A DNA stretch of 64,000 nt from an uncultured Pelagibacteraceae bacterium. GTDB taxonomy: Bacteria > Pseudomonadota > Alphaproteobacteria > Pelagibacterales > Pelagibacteraceae. The notes under the pieces are model-generated. The model was not told the origin of the DNA. It saw only the letters and a program-made list of their open reading frames with translations, and did not search any database. A program made the position numbers and the translations under genes. How positions within the stretch are numbered: position 1 is the first letter of the stretch; each line of letters opens with the position of its first letter. The DNA is taken from assembly GCA_902541745.1 (NCBI GenBank), contig CACBRW010000002.1, positions 1 to 64,000 of the forward strand. Reading direction: 5' to 3'. Below are positions 58,898 to 64,000 of this stretch, piece after piece.

Positions 58898-59812
58898 TTG
58901 AAAAAAAAAGTACTTATATTATCTGGAGGAATTTCTAAGGAGAGGATAATCAGTCTCGATACCGGACTACAGGTTTCTAAAGAATTAAAAAAAAATGGTT
59001 ACAAAGTTAAAATATCTGAGCCAGACAATAATTTAGAAAAAAATATAAAAAATTTTAAACCAAGCGTAATATTTAATGCATTACATGGTCAATTTGGAGA
59101 AGATGGATATATTCAAAGTGTACTAGAGAGATTTAAAATTCCATATACTCACTCAGGGGTAATAGCATCATCAATTGCAATGGACAAAGAAATCTCAAAA
59201 AAAATATTTCTTAAAAATAAAATAAAAACCCCTAAATTTTTTACATATACTTATGACGAGCCAACATCCAGAATAGTAAAAAAAATAAATAAAAAATTCA
59301 AATTTCCAGTTGTAGTTAAACCTATCAACGAGGGGTCGAGTGTGAATGTTTTTATAACCGATAAGAAAAATTTGATCAAAATTCTCTACAGACTTCAAAA
59401 CTATAAAAAAGTTTTGATAGAACAATTTATTGCTGGAAGAGAAATTCAAGTTGCAATTATGGGTGATAAAAAATTGGGAGCCATTGAACTTAAACCAAAA
59501 AGAAAATTTTATGACTATCGAGCAAAATATGACACAAAAGCTAAAACTCAACATATAATACCTGTTGATATACCCAAATCTCAATTTAAAAAGTTAATGA
59601 ATATAGCTCATAAAGCACACAAAATAATAGGATGCAAAGGAGTAACAAGATCAGATTTTAAATTTTTTAAAGGAAATTTTTATTTATTAGAAATTAATAC
59701 TCAACCGGGAATGACCAAACTTTCTTTAGTACCTGAAATAGCTTTACATAAAGGTATATCTTTTATTAAATTAATAGAATGGATGTTGAAAGATGCATCA
59801 ACGAAAAAGTAA
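58898..59812 (+). CDS. ddl: D-alanine-D-alanine ligase
   Basis: ATP-grasp ligase that supplies D-Ala-D-Ala to MurF. It has an N-terminal 'VLILSGGISKERIISLDTG', 'VIFNALHGQFGEDGYIQSVLE', 'IPYTHSGVIASSIAMDK', 'VVKPINEGSSVNVF' and the metal-binding 'YLLEINTQPGMTKLSLVPEIA'. Asn-Thr-Gln-Pro-Gly replaces the common NTxPGMT only in the variable residue. The start is TTG at 58898, one base after the murB stop. No ATG fits. Length 304 aa. Confidence 0.96.
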   Translation: MKKKVLILSGGISKERIISLDTGLQVSKELKKNGYKVKISEPDNNLEKNIKNFKPSVIFNALHGQFGEDGYIQSVLERFKIPYTHSGVIASSIAMDKEISKKIFLKNKIKTPKFFTYTYDEPTSRIVKKINKKFKFPVVVKPINEGSSVNVFITDKKNLIKILYRLQNYKKVLIEQFIAGREIQVAIMGDKKLGAIELKPKRKFYDYRAKYDTKAKTQHIIPVDIPKSQFKKLMNIAHKAHKIIGCKGVTRSDFKFFKGNFYLLEINTQPGMTKLSLVPEIALHKGISFIKLIEWMLKDASTKK

Positions 59813-60464
59813 AATAATATTAATTTATTTTTTTTTATTAATAATTATTGCGTCAATTAATAATAATAATTTGAATAATCTAAAATTTGATCAAATAAAA
59901 AATGTTGAAATATTAGGATTGGATAAAAAAGAAAATAATATTCTTTTAACAAAAATTCAAAATTTAAAATTAGGAAATATATTCTCGCTAAACTCAAATG
60001 AAATTGAAAAATTAATTGAATCTAATTCATTAGTTGAAAGATATAAAGTATTTAAAAAATATCCGAATAAAATAGAAATAAAAATTCAGAAAACAGAATT
60101 CTTGGCAAAAATAAATGATGATGGAAAAATTTTTATTATAGGTTCAAATGGAAAACTAACACCAGACAAATTAAAATATAATGACCTACCTTTTATTTTT
60201 GGCAAACCTGATATAATTGAATTTCTTAAATTTAAAAAAGTGATAGATGAATCTAAATTTTCTTTTCAACAAATTGATGATTTATATTTTTTTCCTTCAA
60301 AAAGATGGGATCTAAAGCTTAAAAATAATATTTTGTTAAAATTACCAAACCGATTAAATCTAGAGACTATAAATAATGTGTATAACTTTTTAGAAAATTA
60401 TAATGGAAAAAATTTCAATATTGTTGATGCTAGATTAGAAAATCAAATTATTTTACATGAATAA
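59793..60464 (+). CDS. ftsQ: Cell division protein FtsQ
   Basis: Bitopic divisome protein. It has a short basic cytoplasmic tail, a transmembrane helix (about residues 8-23), a POTRA-like domain ('FDQIKNVEILGLDKKENNILLTKIQNLKLGNIFSLN...VERYKVFKKYPNKIEIKIQKTEFLAKI') and a beta domain with 'WDLKLKNNILLKLPN'. At 223 aa it is shorter than most FtsQ (about 270-300). It starts 20 bp inside ddl and ends 8 bp inside the FtsA-like gene. Confidence 0.88.
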   Translation: MHQRKSKIILIYFFLLIIIASINNNNLNNLKFDQIKNVEILGLDKKENNILLTKIQNLKLGNIFSLNSNEIEKLIESNSLVERYKVFKKYPNKIEIKIQKTEFLAKINDDGKIFIIGSNGKLTPDKLKYNDLPFIFGKPDIIEFLKFKKVIDESKFSFQQIDDLYFFPSKRWDLKLKNNILLKLPNRLNLETINNVYNFLENYNGKNFNIVDARLENQIILHE

Positions 60465-61158
60465 AGAAGTTGAACTAGAAATTTATTTAGTAGTATCAAC
60501 AAAAAAATTTGGAATATATTTATTTGATAAATATGAACTTAAAAACTTGTATAAAGATGAATTAGTTTTTAATGAAAAAATAAATTCTATCAATTTTAAT
60601 AATTTAAAAAAATTTCTTGATAAAAATATTTTTAAAATTGAGAAGATAAGTAGAAAATTTGTTGAAAATATATTTATCATATTTGATGATCAGAAAATAT
60701 TTAACTTGCAAATAGGGATTAAAAAAAAAAATTATAACTTTAAAATAAAAAGAGAATATCTTCAAAATTATCTCATTGATGCTAAAGATTTATTTATGGA
60801 AAATTATCAAACTGAAAAAATTATGCATATGATAGTTAATAAATATACTTTTGACGGTAAAAGCTATGCTTCATTACAAGATAATATAGAATGTCAAAAC
60901 GTTGCATTAGAAATTCAATTTAAATCAATTTCATATAATAAAATTTATGAACTAAATAAAATTCTAGAAAATTATCAAATAAAAATAACCAAGTTTATAG
61001 ATGGAAGCTATGTAAAAAATTTCATTAATGAAGATGCTAAATTAATTGAAATGGCTCATAAAATTTTAAATGGATATAATGAAAATGAGGTAATGTTTGT
61101 GTCAAAAAACCCTAAAAAACTTAATTTTTTTGAAAAATTTTTTCAATTATTTAGTTAA
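60457..61158 (+). CDS. Short FtsA-like protein lacking the ATPase half
   Basis: A 233-aa protein in the ftsA slot between ftsQ and lpxC. Residues about 65-185 resemble the FtsA 1C/SHS2 region: a strand 'KFVENIFIIFDD', then 'LIDAKDLFMENYQTEKIMHMIVNKYTFDG' like the FtsA 'A...r.ilh.ip..y.lDg' block, then 'VALEIQFKSISYNKIYELNKILENYQIKITKFI'. The phosphate and adenosine motifs of the actin fold are absent. The last residues (about 219-233, KKLNFFEKFFQLFS) could form an amphipathic membrane helix as in FtsA. The call rests on synteny and weak pattern similarity. Confidence 0.6.
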   Translation: MNKEVELEIYLVVSTKKFGIYLFDKYELKNLYKDELVFNEKINSINFNNLKKFLDKNIFKIEKISRKFVENIFIIFDDQKIFNLQIGIKKKNYNFKIKREYLQNYLIDAKDLFMENYQTEKIMHMIVNKYTFDGKSYASLQDNIECQNVALEIQFKSISYNKIYELNKILENYQIKITKFIDGSYVKNFINEDAKLIEMAHKILNGYNENEVMFVSKNPKKLNFFEKFFQLFS

Positions 61159-61221
61159 ATTGTTTTTTAACGTAACAATAGTTGTTTTTAAATTTCAGAT
61201 ATTTCAAATTAAAAGTTTGTA

Positions 61222-62142
61222 GTGTCGTATTTAACTCAAAAAACAATAAAAAATAATGTCAAGTTTAATGGCGTTGCTTTACATAGTGGACTGAATGTAA
61301 ATTTAATTATAAAACCAGCACATCCTGATTTTGGAATAGTTTTTAAAAGAATAGATCTAAATAGTAATAATTTAGTTTGCCCAAATTTTGCAAATGTTAC
61401 CAATACATCATTGAACACAACAATTGAGAATGAATTTGGAGTTAAAGTTTCAACAATAGAGCATCTTATGGGCGCATTGTTTTGTTTAGGTATTGATAAT
61501 GCTTTAATCGAAATTGATAATGAGGAAGTACCTATATTAGATGGTTCTGCAAAAAATTTCATAGAAAGAATTAGTTCAGTCGGAATAGAAATTTCTAACT
61601 CTCCAATTAAAATTATTAAAATAAATAAAGAAGTAAATTTTTCAGACGGAGCAAGGTATATAACTATAAGACCTTCAACTTTAACTCTAGATATAGATTT
61701 TGAGCTAAAATACGATAACCATATAATTGGAAACCAAAAAAATAAAATTAAAGTTTATGAGGACGATTTATCAGATGTTTATAATTCAAGAACATATTGT
61801 TTATATGAAGATATTGAATTAATTAAAAAAAGAGGTTTAGCAAAAGGTGGAAGTTTAGATAATGCAATTGTTGTCAAAGATGATGAAATTATGAATCCAG
61901 AAGGATTGAGAAATAAAAAAGAATTTGTAAATCATAAAATACTTGATTGCATTGGTGATTTATATACGTCTGGTTACAGAATTGTAGCATCAGTCAAATG
62001 TTCTCAAGGTGGTCACTACTTAACTAACCAATTGTTAAGAAAAGTTTTTGCAAATAAAGAAAATTTTTCTATTTTAGAAATTAAAGAAAAAAATCTACCA
62101 CATACACTTATTAATAAGAATTTATTAAGGTCAATAGCTTAA
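61222..62142 (+). CDS. lpxC: UDP-3-O-acyl-N-acetylglucosamine deacetylase
   Basis: Zinc enzyme of the first committed lipid A step. Motifs are 'VALHSGLNVNLIIKPA', the zinc histidine in 'STIEHLMGALFCLGIDNALIEI', 'PILDGSAKNF', 'GSLDNAIVV', the second zinc site 'FVNHKILDCIGDLYTSG' and the catalytic His in 'SQGGHYLTNQLLRK'. The start is GTG at 61222. The length of 306 aa is normal. It implies lipopolysaccharide synthesis. Confidence 0.97.
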   Translation: MSYLTQKTIKNNVKFNGVALHSGLNVNLIIKPAHPDFGIVFKRIDLNSNNLVCPNFANVTNTSLNTTIENEFGVKVSTIEHLMGALFCLGIDNALIEIDNEEVPILDGSAKNFIERISSVGIEISNSPIKIIKINKEVNFSDGARYITIRPSTLTLDIDFELKYDNHIIGNQKNKIKVYEDDLSDVYNSRTYCLYEDIELIKKRGLAKGGSLDNAIVVKDDEIMNPEGLRNKKEFVNHKILDCIGDLYTSGYRIVASVKCSQGGHYLTNQLLRKVFANKENFSILEIKEKNLPHTLINKNLLRSIA

Positions 62143-62190
62143 GATTAAAGAAATATTTAAAAATTTAAAAATTAAGAGTATAAGATCAAT

Positions 62191-63018
62191 ATGTCTCTTA
62201 AAAACTTAGTTTCTATTTTTTTAATATTTATTTTTTTCTTCTCTTGTTCAAAAAAAGAAATTGAAAAATCAGTAATTAAAGAAACTAATTTAGAACTCCA
62301 GATGATAGAAGCATACAAAGCTGGTTTAGATGAATTGAATAAAGGTGATGCTTTATTTGCTGCAAAAAAATTTAATGAAGCTGAAATTTTATTCCCGCAG
62401 TCTGATGTTGCTCCACGTGCAGCGTTAATGGCCGCATACTCTTATTATTCTCAAAATTATTATGCAGATGCTATTGCAGAATTAGATAGGTTCTTGAAAG
62501 TATATCCAAATTTTAAAAATATAGTTTATGCTGAATACTTGCTTGGTTTGTGTTATTACGAACAAATTGTAGATGAAAAAAAAGATTTAAATTCAATAGA
62601 GAATTCAAAAAAAATTTTTTCTAGAATTATTAATAAATATCCTAATACAGATTTTGCTTTAGACTCTGAATTTAAGTTGGATTTGATAAACGATATTTTA
62701 GCAGCAAAAGAAATATATATAGGAAGATATTATGTTGAACGTAATAAGTGGATTGCAGCAATTAATAGATTCAAGACTGTTATTGATGATTATGAGACAA
62801 CGATTTATGTTGAGGAAGCATTGCACAGATTAGTTGAGATTTATTACATAATTGGTCTTGAGGAGGAAGCTAAAAAATATGCTAATTTACTAGGGTACAA
62901 TTATCAATCCTCAGAATGGTATAAGCAAACTTATAATATCTTTAATAAAGATTATAAAATTGTAAAAACTAAAAAAGAGAAAACATTTTTTAAAAGATTT
63001 AAATCTCTATTTGAATGA
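62191..63018 (+). CDS. bamD: Outer membrane assembly lipoprotein BamD
   Basis: Essential partner of BamA. A lipoprotein signal ends at Cys19 ('LIFIFFFSCSKKE'). TPR-like repeats follow ('YKAGLDELNKGDALFAAKKFNEAEILFPQSDVAPRAALMAAYSYYSQNYYADAIAELDRFLKVYP', then 'YAEYLLGLCYYEQI'). The length of 275 aa matches the family. The bamD-ligA neighbourhood (recN usually between or near) follows lpxC as in other alphaproteobacteria. Confidence 0.95.
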   Translation: MSLKNLVSIFLIFIFFFSCSKKEIEKSVIKETNLELQMIEAYKAGLDELNKGDALFAAKKFNEAEILFPQSDVAPRAALMAAYSYYSQNYYADAIAELDRFLKVYPNFKNIVYAEYLLGLCYYEQIVDEKKDLNSIENSKKIFSRIINKYPNTDFALDSEFKLDLINDILAAKEIYIGRYYVERNKWIAAINRFKTVIDDYETTIYVEEALHRLVEIYYIIGLEEEAKKYANLLGYNYQSSEWYKQTYNIFNKDYKIVKTKKEKTFFKRFKSLFE

Positions 63019-63019
63019 G

Positions 63020-64000
63020 ATGAATATAAAAAAGATTAAAACAGAATATGTCAAAAAAATTAAGACTTTAAATAATTATAATAAAAATTATTACGATAAA
63101 AGTAAACCATTAGTAGACGATCAAAAATATGATAAATTAAAAAAAGAGATAATTCAATTAGAAACTAAATATGAATTTTTAAAATCTGAAGACTCGCCCT
63201 CTGGTAAAGTTGGTTTTAAACCATCTAAAAATTTTAAAAAAATTTTGCATAAAATTCCAATGCTGTCTTTAGCAAATGCTTTTAAAGAGGATGATTTATT
63301 AAACTTTGAAAAAAAAATTACAAACTATTTATCAATCAAAAATGATTTTAAAATTTTTTACAGTGCTGAACCAAAAATTGATGGAATATCTGCCTCAATT
63401 ACTTATAAAAATGGTAAATTTTACAAAGGTCTTTCGAGAGGAGATGGTAAAGAAGGAGAGGATATAACCTTAAATCTCAAGACAATAAAAGATATACCAA
63501 AAGACATTTCACACAAAAATTTTCCAGAGGAAATTGATATTAGAGGTGAAGTATTTATTCAAAATAGTGATTTTAAATATTTAAATGAAAAATTTGCTAA
63601 CCCAAGAAATGCAGCATCTGGCTCTCTTAGACAAAAAAATCCAGAAGAAACAAAAAAAATACCTTTGAAGTTTATTGCTTATACATTTGGGTATGAAAAA
63701 GGCCTAACCGTTAAAAATCAATCTGATTTTCTTAAAAAATTAAATGAGTGGGGATTTAAAACAAACCCATTAAATATTTTAACTTCAGGTATTAAAAATT
63801 TAATAAAAAATTACCAAGAAATTGAGAAAAAAAGAGCAGATATAGATTTTGACATAGATGGAATAGTTTACAAAGTTAATGATTTCGCGATGCAAAAAAG
63901 ATTAGGAAATGTAGCTAACGCTCCAAGATGGGCAATTGCACATAAGTTTTCATCCAACAAAGCTGTCTCCCAAATTATAGATATAGAGATACAAGTTGGT
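63020..64000 (+). CDS. ligA: NAD-dependent DNA ligase, N-terminal part (runs off window)
   Basis: The ATG at 63020 overlaps no gene and follows the bamD stop by one base. The open frame continues to the end of the window (327 codons). It shows the Ia domain, 'IPMLSLANAF', the adenylated lysine in 'AEPKIDGISA' (Lys119), 'LSRGDGKEGEDITLNLKTIKDIP', 'DIRGEVFI', 'FANPRNAASGSLRQKNP' and 'DIDGIVYKVND'. The C-terminal OB, zinc, HhH and BRCT parts lie outside. Confidence 0.97.
   Translation, partial: MNIKKIKTEYVKKIKTLNNYNKNYYDKSKPLVDDQKYDKLKKEIIQLETKYEFLKSEDSPSGKVGFKPSKNFKKILHKIPMLSLANAFKEDDLLNFEKKITNYLSIKNDFKIFYSAEPKIDGISASITYKNGKFYKGLSRGDGKEGEDITLNLKTIKDIPKDISHKNFPEEIDIRGEVFIQNSDFKYLNEKFANPRNAASGSLRQKNPEETKKIPLKFIAYTFGYEKGLTVKNQSDFLKKLNEWGFKTNPLNILTSGIKNLIKNYQEIEKKRADIDFDIDGIVYKVNDFAMQKRLGNVANAPRWAIAHKFSSNKAVSQIIDIEIQVG

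Noticed and set aside
59195..59584. 129-codon minus-strand frame opposite ddl
   Set aside because: It is antisense to the conserved ATP-grasp core of ddl. Its aromatic-rich translation is typical of reading Lys/Ile codons backwards.
61159..61221. Possible terminator between the FtsA-like gene and lpxC
   Set aside because: ATTGTT and AACAAT can pair over a 9-nt loop, but the stem is short, has few G-C pairs and is not followed by a T-run in the right place.

Overview
The window is a very AT-rich, tightly packed piece of an alphaproteobacterial chromosome. Gene content, gene order and streamlining (1-nt TAATG joins, tail-to-tail overlapping stops, almost no intergenic DNA) point to the SAR11 clade (Pelagibacterales). 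This assignment rests on recognised gene families and synteny; no search was run. No prophage, insertion sequence, CRISPR array or integrated island was seen.

Layout. 1-2.8 kb: end of a TPR protein, ispE, tRNA-Gln and cca. 2.8-4.5 kb (minus): trmL-hemF-greA. 4.6-7.2 kb: petABC, the cytochrome bc1 complex. 7.2-13.1 kb (minus): lgt-midA-pgeF-prs-rplY-pth-ychF. 13.1-15.8 kb: ubiK, then a minus-strand MarR/OmpR/EnvZ-type regulatory set. 15.9-24.8 kb: ilvE, a minus-strand operon uvrB-(FolM-like SDR)-hydrolase-small membrane protein-folB-uvrC-pgsA, and an aspartate-type aminotransferase. 24.8-31.7 kb is the most accessory part: two NAD(P)-binding proteins, a membrane protein, trxB, an ELM1-family protein with a 2OG-oxygenase-like protein, and an Anbu-type peptidase head-to-head with a circularly permuted ATP-grasp protein. 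31.7-36.2 kb: carAB. 36.3-40.6 kb: yqeY-dnaG-rpoD and two tRNAs. 40.6-43.7 kb: an FkbM methyltransferase, mlaA-mlaC and an amidase. 43.7-44.0 kb: RNase P RNA. 44.1-62.1 kb: a rearranged division/cell-wall (dcw) cluster, mraZ-ftsZ-rsmH-ftsL-ftsI-murEF-mraY-murD-ftsW-murG-murC-murB-ddl-ftsQ-(short FtsA-like)-lpxC. Then bamD and the start of ligA.

Most interesting points. (1) The gene in the ftsA slot is only 233 codons. It appears to keep the 1C/SHS2-like part and a C-terminal amphipathic helix but lacks the ATPase half. (2) ftsZ has moved to directly behind mraZ, under a well-formed promoter whose -10 box lies between CCCA boxes spaced exactly 10 bp, a likely MraZ operator. A strong nested inverted repeat follows at the start of rsmH. 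(3) DnaG has lost three of its four zinc ligands. (4) A tRNA-Val lacks the canonical D-loop GG and T-loop TTC. (5) Five single-base frameshifts in prs, pgeF (two), midA and rpoD all sit in A runs and all look like one extra A. This means homopolymer error or slippage-rescued genes. (6) The Anbu/ATP-grasp pair lacks the usual alpha-E and transglutaminase partners.

Functionally the window combines envelope biogenesis (dcw cluster, lpxC, bamD, mlaAC, lgt, pgsA), respiration (petABC, ubiK, hemF), information processing (rpoD, dnaG, greA, cca, uvrBC, ligA, rnpB, pth, ychF, rplY) and precursor synthesis (carAB, prs, ispE, ilvE, folB).
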